Counted from the stretch's first letter, positions 1 through 4,114 are shown. The stretch: 5,768 nt of DNA from Coprococcus phoceensis (GCF_900104635.1 NZ_FNWC01000003.1:1-5768), one strand, 5' to 3'. Notes: generated by a model from the letters alone, not told the origin. Numbers and translations are program-made.

Positions 1-84
1 TTTATCTCCGTCCAGCCATTTGCAGATGTAGTAGGCGACTACACTTGCCAAGACAGAGAGTAAGAAAGACGAAAATATACTCAT
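1..84 (-). CDS. Fst-like type I toxin, small membrane peptide (runs to window edge)
   Basis: The 28 visible codons run from ATG (84-82) to the window edge with no stop. They start MSIFSSFLLSV, continue as a hydrophobic helix (about residues 3-21) ending ASVVAYYIC, and finish KWLDGDK. One membrane helix followed by W-L-D and a charged tail is the layout of the Fst family of type I toxins. If the 8-bp terminal repeat is collapsed into a circle, the next codon is TAG, giving 28 aa; without collapsing, the frame reads EINRR then stop (33 aa). The start is set by a strong ribosome site, AAAGGGGGTG, 7 nt upstream. An antisense RNA gene at the other end carries sequence complementary to the start-codon region. 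The predicted role is membrane damage in plasmid-free cells. The family assignment is by pattern only; an unrelated small membrane peptide is the alternative. Confidence 0.72.
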   Translation of the reverse strand, partial: MSIFSSFLLSVLASVVAYYICKWLDGDK

Positions 85-92
85 GGTGGCAC
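62..92. repeat. Direct repeats DRa/DRb, toxin-side copy
   Basis: AAGAAAGACGAAA (62-74) and CTCATGGTGGCAC (80-92), 5 nt apart, recur at 5647-5675. The first is identical over 13 of 13 bases and the second over 12 of 13. The second block contains the toxin start codon (CAT, 82-84) and the sequence just upstream, so RNA made from the far copy would pair with the toxin translation start. The pAD1 par locus has the same arrangement (DRa and DRb). Confidence 0.8.
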
Positions 93-120
93 ACCCCCTT
101 TCTGTACCTGTATAGGGGTG
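92..120 (-). promoter_or_regulatory. Toxin ribosome site masked by 5' leader hairpin
   Basis: On the minus strand, CACCCCT (120-114) near the expected mRNA 5' end can pair with AGGGGGTG (99-92), which is the toxin Shine-Dalgarno sequence; the loop is about 14 nt. A stem that hides the ribosome site is known for fst mRNA, where it delays translation until antisense control is set. Only the pairing is seen here; the function is inferred. Confidence 0.6.
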
Positions 121-132
121 GTAGCGTCGCCC

Positions 133-161
133 ATTATACCATAGTGGCAGAAATGCCACAA
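133..161 (-). promoter_or_regulatory. Toxin mRNA promoter
   Basis: On the minus strand, TTGTGG (161-156), a 17-bp spacer and a perfect TATAAT (138-133) form a SigA-type promoter. Transcription should start near 126, leaving a leader of about 40 nt before the toxin ATG. The -35 and spacer carry a perfect inverted repeat, GTGGCA-GAAA-TGCCAC (144-159), which may be an operator or incidental. In a circle the mRNA would end at the terminator at 5678-5711, about 200 nt in all. Confidence 0.75.
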
Positions 162-199
162 GAAGCCATTTCCCCTTGTTTATTATCAAAGCCATAAGG

Positions 200-253
200 A
201 AAAGAGTGTCAAGGGCGGTCATAGACCGCAGCGTTTACCCTTGATACTCTTTT
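200..253. terminator. Bidirectional intrinsic terminator
   Basis: This long hairpin has left arm AAAAGAGT-g-TCAAGGG (200-215) and right arm CCCTTGA-t-ACTCTTTT (238-253). An inner stem CGGTC-ATA-GACCG (216-228) sits in the loop. T-runs follow on the plus strand and A-runs precede, so it can stop transcription both ways. It lies between the toxin promoter and the mobilisation region and would insulate one from the other. Confidence 0.8.
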
Positions 254-510
254 TTGTTGGCTATAATGCCGGAGGGGAAAACGGCTGTCCGTCCGTTCCT
301 TTACTTCCCCCCCTGTGCTTCATTGTCCGTTCCGGCGGAAGAAAGTAAAGGGTGGTCTGCGACCATTTTTTATCTGCTGTACTCGCTGATCGGCAAGCCG
401 AAGCTCATACTGCAGATAAAAAACAAGCCCTTGACTGTCTTCCTCCTACACTTCCAAAGTCGCCCAAGAGGAAGTAAGCTCCACTATATTCTTGGCAGAA
501 TATACGCACG
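254..510. other. Noncoding stretch rich in inverted repeats
   Basis: No convincing gene lies here. The stretch holds a 9-bp inverted repeat, CCTTTACTT (298-306) with AAGTAAAGG (343-351). A small hairpin with a T-run, TGGTC-TGC-GACCA-TTTTTT, lies at 353-371, followed by the larger palindrome listed separately (366-423). A -10-like TATAAT at 262-267 has only a poorly spaced TTGATA upstream (15 bp). Dense hairpins between a terminator and a mobilisation operon suit an origin region, either part of oriT or a single-strand origin; this is inference. Confidence 0.4.
366..423. repeat. Large imperfect palindrome
   Basis: TTTTTTATCTGC (366-377) and GCAGATAAAAAA (412-423) are perfect 12-bp inverted repeats. 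One mismatch inward, three more pairs can form, and the centre carries TCGGC-AA-GCCGA (390-401). The arms begin or end in T or A runs, so the structure could terminate transcription in both directions or form a cruciform or a single-strand origin. Which of these applies cannot be told from sequence alone. Confidence 0.6.
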
Positions 511-568
511 AATATATCCGCTTGATATAGAGTTTATATCATGCTATAATATGTGTAGCGGATATATT
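511..568. repeat. 11-bp inverted repeat flanking the mob promoter (operator candidate)
   Basis: AATATATCCGC (511-521) and GCGGATATATT (558-568) are perfect inverted copies placed immediately outside the -35 and -10 boxes. Nested inside is GATATA-GAGTT-TATATC (524-540), which covers the -35 and spacer. This symmetry suits a repressor; the ribbon-helix-helix-type MobC-like protein encoded downstream is a natural candidate because such accessory proteins often autoregulate at oriT. The repeat is seen; the binding protein is inferred. Confidence 0.6.
522..550 (+). promoter_or_regulatory. Mobilisation operon promoter
   Basis: TTGATA (522-527), a 17-bp spacer and TATAAT (545-550) form a near-consensus promoter with an extended -10 (TGC directly before TATAAT). 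Transcription would begin near 557 and run through the candidate oriT hairpin into the 53-aa gene at 699 and the mob genes beyond. Confidence 0.8.
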
Positions 569-570
569 GC

Positions 571-620
571 AAGTTCCCTAAAGTGTTACCACTTTAGAAC
601 TTGTGAGGGTGGCAAGCCCC
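571..620 (+). other. Candidate oriT with hairpin
   Basis: AAGTT-CC-CTAAAGTG (571-585), loop TTAC, and CACTTTAG-AACTT (590-602) form a stem of 8 plus 5 pairs with a 2-nt bulge. It is followed by GTGAGGGTGGCAAGCC. A hairpin directly upstream of a short conserved tract, a little ahead of mobC and relaxase genes, is the usual position and form of a MOBP oriT, with the nick just 3' of the hairpin. I do not recognise a specific characterised nic sequence, so the exact site is unknown. Confidence 0.5.
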
Positions 621-641
621 CCTTCAATCCCCCTTTTCAGA

Positions 642-678
642 GAGCCGAAAGGCTCATAGTGTGACGGTGGTAGCACCG
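642..678 (+). other. Two small hairpins in the mob leader
   Basis: GAGCC-GAAA-GGCTC (642-655) has a GNRA tetraloop, and CGGTG-GTAG-CACCG (665-678) follows 9 nt later. Neither is followed by a T-run. They lie just before the ribosome site of the 53-aa gene and may stabilise the leader RNA or belong to oriT. Confidence 0.4.
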
Positions 679-698
679 AAGAAAGAGAGGTCAAAGGC

Positions 699-860
699 AT
701 GAAAAAAGAAATGGATAAAATTCAGTTTGAGTACAGATACGAGGTGCAGGAGCTGATGAAAGTAATTGATAAATATGTAAAACAGAACCCGGCAGAAAAG
801 GAAAATAAGACGCTGGAGCGTTTCTTTGACTTGCTTGATGTCATGGATATGGAGTGGTAA
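699..860 (+). CDS. Small conserved-looking protein of the mob operon (53 aa, function unknown)
   Basis: The product starts MKKEMDKIQFEYRY and ends DVMDMEW. It is hydrophilic, acidic and mostly helical by composition, with no signal peptide or membrane segment. The start is supported by AGAGAGG (684-690) 8 nt before the ATG. It is the first gene after the mob promoter and its stop lies 4 nt before the mobC ATG, so the two are translationally linked. The mobC ribosome site (GGAG, 851-854) lies inside its last codons. I do not recognise a family. Its place suggests an accessory to relaxosome assembly or regulation, but this is only positional. Confidence 0.7.
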   Translation: MKKEMDKIQFEYRYEVQELMKVIDKYVKQNPAEKENKTLERFFDLLDVMDMEW

Positions 861-864
861 GGGT

Positions 865-1185
865 ATGAACAAGACAAGACCAAAGCAGTTATCATTCCGA
901 GTAAGTGAAGAAGAATACCGGCAGTTGCAGGAGAAGATTTTAGAGAGTGGAAAGAACCAGCAGGAGTATATCCTTTCCTGTGTGCTGGAGAAGCAGATCG
1001 TGAATACGGACGGTATCAAAGAACTTATCCCGGAACTGAAACGGATAGGGAACAACCTCAACCAAATAGCAAAGCGGTGTAATGAGGGGGGAATGTTGCC
1101 GAGTGAAGCGGAAGTGCGGAAGCATGGAGAGGAGCTGAACAAAGTATGGCAGTCATTAAGGCGGTATCTTCAAAGGCGGGCATAG
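865..1185 (+). CDS. mobC: MobC-like relaxosome accessory protein
   Basis: The 106-aa product starts MNKTRPKQLSFRVSEEEY, typical of a ribbon-helix-helix DNA-binding N-terminus. Around residues 59-73 it carries LKRIGNNLNQIAKRC, the hallmark of the bacterial MobC mobilisation family. Such proteins bind oriT and help the relaxase open the DNA at nic. I start at 865, not at the in-frame ATG at 826, because GGAG (851-854) lies 10 nt upstream of 865 and the upstream extension overlaps the 53-aa gene. The last 40 bp overlap the relaxase gene in another frame, implying coupled translation. The protein may also repress the promoter at 522-550. Confidence 0.88.
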   Translation: MNKTRPKQLSFRVSEEEYRQLQEKILESGKNQQEYILSCVLEKQIVNTDGIKELIPELKRIGNNLNQIAKRCNEGGMLPSEAEVRKHGEELNKVWQSLRRYLQRRA

Positions 1186-2255
1186 GGCACGCAATAGATT
1201 ATGTGACGAAAAAAGAAAAGACAGAGGAGAAGCTTGTCAGCGGTCTGCATTGTGAGCCGGAGACGGTCAAGGAAGAAATGCAAGCCACAAAGGAGCTGTG
1301 GGGCAAGACGGACGGAAGAACCTATAAGCATTATGTGCAATCCTACCATGAGGACGAGGAAATAACCCCGGAGCAGGCTCACAAGAACGCTGTCGAGCTG
1401 GCAGAGCATACAAAGGCATGGAAAGGGCATGAAGTTCTGATAGCCACGCATATAGACAAGGGGCATATACACACGCACTTTATTGTTAATTCCGTAAATT
1501 ATGAGAACGGTCATAAGCTCCAATGGAGTAAGCACGACCTTAAAGACTTAAAGGAACGGTGCAACGAGCAGAGCCGGGAACAGGGCTTGCATGTGCCGGA
1601 GAAAGGAAAGACATTTGCTGGAGAAGTACGGGAAGAAACGGTGGCATGGAGCAAAGACACCTACCAGCTTTTGAAACAGGCAGAGCAGGGAAAGGTCAAA
1701 AGCTATGTGCAGGATATTGCCCTTGCGGTGCTGGATTGTAAGGAAACAGCGACCAGCCGGGAAACATTTATCCGGCTGATGAATGAAAGAGGGTACGGAG
1801 TGGACTGGCAGGACAGCCATAAGTACATCACATATACCGACTTAGCCAGGGAACAGGCAGGAGAAAAGGCTTGTAAAATCAGAGATAACAAGCTGGAAAA
1901 ATACTACAATATGGATTTCGGAAAGGAGAGCATGGAGCATGAGTTTGAGAGAAATGCACGAACAGCAGAAGCAGAGCAGTCCAAGAGAGCAGCTTCAAGA
2001 GTTAAACCGACAGAGCCGGACAGAGCTGGAAAACAGTCTGCTCAAAGAAGCGTTGGCGATGTCGAGCGAGAACTGCGAGGAATTGATGAAGCAGTCAAAT
2101 CAAGAACAAGTAAGGGCAGAGCAGAACAGGCAGAGAGACGCAGAGCAGAACAGGAAGCTCATCAGCGAGCTGAAGCAGAGCGTAGAGCTGCTGAAGAACA
2201 GCAACGAGTTGCTTCAAGACGCTATATCGGACGAGGTTGGGAGCTTGAAAGATGA
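1146..2255 (+). CDS. MOBP-type relaxase (mobilisation nuclease)
   Basis: This 369-aa protein belongs to the Relaxase/Mobilization nuclease family. Near the N-terminus, GHAIDYVTK places the likely catalytic tyrosine at Tyr19. The metal-binding motif is HIDKGHIHTHF, with His102, Asp104, His107, His109 and His111. Residues 1-250 form the relaxase domain; about 265-369 are a charged, Ala/Glu/Arg-rich predicted coiled coil ending GWELER. The enzyme should nick one strand at oriT, stay covalently bound to the 5' end and be carried into the recipient by another element's transfer machinery, since no coupling protein or type IV secretion gene is present. GGAG (1131-1134) lies 11 nt before the ATG. 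The 3' third is overprinted by a second gene in another frame. It is shorter than many relaxases but has all catalytic motifs. Confidence 0.93.
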   Translation: MAVIKAVSSKAGIGHAIDYVTKKEKTEEKLVSGLHCEPETVKEEMQATKELWGKTDGRTYKHYVQSYHEDEEITPEQAHKNAVELAEHTKAWKGHEVLIATHIDKGHIHTHFIVNSVNYENGHKLQWSKHDLKDLKERCNEQSREQGLHVPEKGKTFAGEVREETVAWSKDTYQLLKQAEQGKVKSYVQDIALAVLDCKETATSRETFIRLMNERGYGVDWQDSHKYITYTDLAREQAGEKACKIRDNKLEKYYNMDFGKESMEHEFERNARTAEAEQSKRAASRVKPTEPDRAGKQSAQRSVGDVERELRGIDEAVKSRTSKGRAEQAERRRAEQEAHQRAEAERRAAEEQQRVASRRYIGRGWELER

Positions 2256-2511
2256 GGTTAAGGAAAACACCGTCCAAGAGGTTAGAAAGGCGTTACAGGC
2301 GAATATAGAGGCTATACAGAGGGCTACAAAGCTTCTTGAGAAGCAGTCTGATACACTTACGAGCGTGATGAAGCAGAAGATCCGGGAGCTGGAGGAAAGT
2401 AAGAACAGCTTTTTCAGATATGAGGGCTTGAAGTTGTACCTGTTTTGGGGCGGTATGGTCTGCAATATTTTAGTGTTTCTTATGCTGGCATATAGCTTGT
2501 TTGGAAAGTAA
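1939..2511 (+). CDS. MbeB/MbeD-like coiled-coil membrane-anchored mobilisation protein
   Basis: The 190-aa product starts MSLREMHEQQ. Residues about 15-155 are a long polar coiled coil, and about 165-187 (LYLFW to LMLAYS) form one membrane helix at the C-terminus. The first 317 bp lie inside the relaxase gene in the +1 frame, as mbeB and mbeD lie inside mbeA in ColE1. AAAGGAG (1922-1928), 10 nt before the ATG, is a strong ribosome site within the relaxase coding sequence and argues that the overlap is real. A 14-base direct repeat, CAGAGCAGAACAGG (2117-2130 and 2141-2154), encodes part of the coil. The likely role is to tether or stabilise the relaxosome at the membrane or the host coupling protein. 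Similarity to MbeB or MbeD is by layout and composition, not proven homology. Confidence 0.8.
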   Translation: MSLREMHEQQKQSSPREQLQELNRQSRTELENSLLKEALAMSSENCEELMKQSNQEQVRAEQNRQRDAEQNRKLISELKQSVELLKNSNELLQDAISDEVGSLKDEVKENTVQEVRKALQANIEAIQRATKLLEKQSDTLTSVMKQKIRELEESKNSFFRYEGLKLYLFWGGMVCNILVFLMLAYSLFGK

Positions 2512-2538
2512 AAAAGAGTGATAAATTAGAATTTTCTA

Positions 2539-2567
2539 TTGTTTTTTGAGGTGTTATTTATTATAAT
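2539..2567 (+). promoter_or_regulatory. Cargo operon promoter
   Basis: TTGTTT (2539-2544), 17 bp and TATAAT (2562-2567) form a SigA-type promoter 28 bp after the preceding gene. Transcription would start near 2574, just ahead of the first leader-peptide attenuator. No similar promoter is clear before the second attenuator, so both cargo genes may share this one. Confidence 0.75.
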
Positions 2568-2582
2568 AGATAATGTTAATAT

Positions 2583-2676
2583 AGAATAAAAACTGCCAAC
2601 GGGTAGTGAATGCGTAAAGCATTTGTTTGTACATCGTTAGGTCTTTGAAGATGTGCATTCAAATGCTTTTTCTTTT
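2583..2676 (+). promoter_or_regulatory. Leader-peptide transcription attenuator, copy 1
   Basis: The element contains a first hairpin, ACTGCC-AACG-GGTAGT (2592-2607), then AATGC-GTAAA-GCATT (2609-2623). The terminator stem follows: AAGCATTTG (2617-2625) with CAAATGCTT (2660-2668) and GTACATC (2629-2635) with GATGTGC (2650-2656), followed by a T-rich tract. The second hairpin shares bases with the terminator's left arm, so the two exclude each other. A 12-codon ORF covers the left arm and the loop. A ribosome on it would prevent the terminator, allowing transcription into the NimA-like gene. Copy 2 at 3194-3287 matches 67 of 77 bases, and its changes in the terminator's right arm keep pairing. 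Confidence 0.75.
2610..2648 (+). CDS. Leader peptide uORF MRKAFVCTSLGL
   Basis: Twelve codons from ATG to TGA encode MRKAFVCTSLGL. The second attenuator has an ORF of the same length and position encoding MRKAFDCTSLGL, and one of the differences between them is synonymous (TTT/TTC). The ORF spans the 5' arm of the terminator and stops in its loop, the arrangement seen in attenuators that sense ribosome stalling. The ribosome site is weak (GGGTAG, 2601-2606) and partly inside the first hairpin, which may itself be regulatory. Confidence 0.6.
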   Translation: MRKAFVCTSLGL

Positions 2677-2699
2677 ATAACATTAAAAGGAGAAGAACC

Positions 2700-3200
2700 A
2701 TGTTTAGAGAAATGAGAAGATTTAAGCAGTTATTGCCACAAGAAACCGCTATAGAAATTTTGAACAGAAATACAAGCGGAACTTTAGCGTTAATCGGAGA
2801 TAATGATTATCCATACGCCGTTCCTATAAGCTATGTTTATATAGATGGAAAACTGTATTTCCATTCTGCTAAAAGCGGACACAAAATTGATGCAATTATT
2901 AAACATGAAAAAGCATCTTTTTGCGTAATTGATCAAGATCATATTGTGCCGGAGAAATATACTACATATTTCAGAAGCGTCATTGCGTTCGGTAAAGTAC
3001 ATCTTGTAGAAGATATGAATGAAATGCGTCGTATTGCAACCTTGCTTTTTATGAAATATTCAGCAGATTACAAAGATGGAATTCCTAAAGAAATTGATTC
3101 TTCTATCAGAAACATGGCAATCATTGAAATGACAATTGAACACCTGACTGGTAAAGAAGCAATTGACCTGGTTAAAATGAAAAAAGTTGATAAAGAATAA
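2700..3200 (+). CDS. NimA-like pyridoxamine 5'-phosphate oxidase-family flavin protein
   Basis: The 166-aa product has the split-barrel FMN-binding fold pattern. GTLALIGDNDYPYAVPISYVY (broken here only by length) spans about residues 27-47, then DGKLYFHSAKSGHKID (49-64), then FCVIDQDHIVPEKYTTYF (74-91) and SVIAFGKVHLV (93-103). The FHSA..GHK segment is characteristic of NimA-related proteins, some of which reduce or sequester 5-nitroimidazoles; others have unknown redox roles. Length is normal for the family. The start is supported by AAGGAG (2687-2692), 7 nt upstream. The gene is preceded by a leader-peptide attenuator and followed, 2 bp after its stop, by the second copy of the same attenuator. 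It is AT-richer than the mob and rep genes, suggesting separate acquisition. Substrate and any drug resistance are unproven. Confidence 0.85.
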   Translation: MFREMRRFKQLLPQETAIEILNRNTSGTLALIGDNDYPYAVPISYVYIDGKLYFHSAKSGHKIDAIIKHEKASFCVIDQDHIVPEKYTTYFRSVIAFGKVHLVEDMNEMRRIATLLFMKYSADYKDGIPKEIDSSIRNMAIIEMTIEHLTGKEAIDLVKMKKVDKE

Positions 3201-3287
3201 GCACTGCCACCGGGTAGTAGATGCGTAAAGCATTCGACTGTACATCGTTAGGTCTTTGAAGATGTATATTCGGATGCTTATTTTTTT
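3194..3287 (+). promoter_or_regulatory. Leader-peptide transcription attenuator, copy 2
   Basis: The layout is as in copy 1: ACTGCC-ACCG-GGTAGT (3203-3218), ATGC-GTAAA-GCAT (3221-3233), and a terminator stem of AAGCATTCG (3228-3236) with CGGATGCTT (3271-3279) and GTACATC (3240-3246) with GATGTAT (3261-3267), then ATTTTTTT. Compared with copy 1, one T-A pair became C-G, one T-A became T-G, one T-G became T-A and one G-C became G-T; every change keeps pairing. The 14-nt loop is identical. The repeat begins at the stop codon of the preceding gene and ends at the pnuC ribosome site, so it controls read-through into pnuC. Confidence 0.75.
3221..3259 (+). CDS. Leader peptide uORF MRKAFDCTSLGL
   Basis: This twelve-codon ORF matches the one at 2610-2648 except for Val6 to Asp. 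Start and stop sit at the same places relative to the terminator: ATG in the competing hairpin and TGA in the terminator loop. No strong Shine-Dalgarno is visible (GGGTAGTAG precedes the ATG). Preservation of length, frame and 11 of 12 residues in two copies supports translation. Confidence 0.6.
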   Translation: MRKAFDCTSLGL

Positions 3288-3297
3288 GGAGGTTATT

Positions 3298-4005
3298 ATG
3301 AAAGAGTTTAAGGACTATTTTTCAAAAAGTGAAATTGTTTTGTGGAGTTCTTCTGTAATGGTTATTATAATTTCATTCTGTGTTTTTGACAGAATAAATT
3401 ATATGACTTTGTGTGCATCGCTAATAGGAGTAACATCTTTGATATTTAACGCAAAGGGAAATCCGTTTGGACAATTACTTATGGTTGTATTCAGTTTGCT
3501 GTATGGGATTATTTCATATACCTTTTCGTATTATGGGGAGATGATTACATATCTTGGAATGACAATGCCGATGGCAATTTTTGCCTTAATATCATGGCTG
3601 AAGAATCCGTATAACGGAAACAAAGCGGAGGTTAAAGTTAATAGCATTGGAAAAAGAGAAAATGTCTGTATGTGGATTGTGACATTTGTTGTTACATTTC
3701 TATTCTATTTGATTTTGAAGTGTTTTAATACAGCTAACATCATCCCGAGCACTATATCGGTAACAACAAGTTTTCTTGCAGTATACCTTACCTTTAGGAG
3801 AAGTCCGTATTTTGCATTGGCATACGCTGCCAATGATATTGTTTTGATTATATTATGGATATTGGCAAGTCTGTATGATATTAGATATGTTTCGGTGGTA
3901 GTATGTTTTATTGCGTTCTTTGCTAATGATATATACGGATTTGTAAGTTGGAGAAAAATGAAAACCAGACAGCAAGAAATAACTAATGTTGTGAGCATAA
4001 TGTAA
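3298..4005 (+). CDS. pnuC: PnuC-family vitamin/nucleoside transporter
   Basis: The 235-aa product is a polytopic membrane protein with about seven hydrophobic helices. Recognisable PnuC landmarks are NAKGNPFGQ (51-59), YGEMITYLGMTMP (79-91), AYAANDIVLIILW (175-187) and FANDIYGFVSWRK (208-220). PnuC proteins carry nicotinamide riboside by facilitated diffusion, with uptake driven by phosphorylation inside the cell; relatives (PnuT, PnuX) carry thiamine or riboflavin, and the substrate cannot be fixed here. I start at 3298 because GGAGG (3288-3292) lies 5 nt upstream and the longer in-frame start at 3256 falls inside the attenuator terminator. It is paired with a flavin-binding enzyme under the same kind of leader, hinting at cofactor supply or redox stress. 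No clear terminator follows before the rep region. Confidence 0.88.
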   Translation: MKEFKDYFSKSEIVLWSSSVMVIIISFCVFDRINYMTLCASLIGVTSLIFNAKGNPFGQLLMVVFSLLYGIISYTFSYYGEMITYLGMTMPMAIFALISWLKNPYNGNKAEVKVNSIGKRENVCMWIVTFVVTFLFYLILKCFNTANIIPSTISVTTSFLAVYLTFRRSPYFALAYAANDIVLIILWILASLYDIRYVSVVVCFIAFFANDIYGFVSWRKMKTRQQEITNVVSIM

Positions 4006-4047
4006 ATTCCAGTTTGTCGGTACGAAGAAAAAGGTAAAATACTGTAG

Positions 4048-4087
4048 TGATAAGATTAGCGGTCAAGGCGAGAGGGAGTGAGGTGTA
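4048..4087 (+). repeat. 40-bp direct repeat, copy 1 (upstream of rep promoter)
   Basis: The block starts TGATAAGATTAGCGG and ends GTGAGGTGTA, and is identical base for base to 4147-4186. The spacing is 99 bp. This copy ends 4 bp before the rep -35. Weaker similarity continues on both sides: GAAAAAGGT upstream, and ACACCAAAA(A)GG downstream. Such repeats beside a rep gene are usually initiator-binding sites or an origin. Confidence 0.85.
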
Positions 4088-4114
4088 GGTATTGACACCA
4101 AAAAGGCACTCCCT
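4073..4114. repeat. Nested inverted repeat over the rep promoter
   Basis: AGGGAGTG (4073-4080) and CACTCCCT (4107-4114) are perfect 8-bp inverted copies. Inside, GGTGT (4082-4086) faces ACACC (4095-4099). The structure covers the -35 box and most of the spacer, and there is no T-run after it, so an operator or origin structure is more likely than a terminator. Confidence 0.6.

Noticed and set aside
1..8. Target-site duplication of an inserted transposon
   Set aside because: No transposase or terminal inverted repeats; a replication gene, mob genes and a toxin locus spanning the ends favour a circular plasmid.
254..664. 136-aa open frame on the plus strand
   Set aside because: It lacks a ribosome site, runs through the palindromes, the mob promoter and the oriT hairpin, and its translation has no coherent domain or composition.
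826..864. Upstream start for the MobC-like gene
   Set aside because: The extra 13 residues overlap the 53-aa gene and lack a ribosome site; the ATG at 865 has GGAG at 10 nt and gives the normal family N-terminus.
654..1142. 162-aa minus-strand open frame
   Set aside because: A shadow of the 53-aa gene and mobC; Ser/Phe-rich translation typical of antisense reading.
2592..2668. Known riboswitch (guanidine-II, NAD-II/pnuC motif, preQ1, TPP or FMN)
   Set aside because: None of their core motifs is present: no paired ACGR loops in both hairpins or both copies, and no recognisable TPP, FMN or preQ1 core. The conserved uORF fits a leader-peptide mechanism better.
3163..3192. Separate promoter for pnuC (TTGACC with TTGATA)
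   Set aside because: The -10 is poor and the spacing is 18 bp; the first cargo promoter with read-through is simpler.
3256..3297. Upstream start for pnuC
   Set aside because: It lies within the attenuator terminator; the ATG at 3298 has a GGAGG site and the usual PnuC N-terminus.
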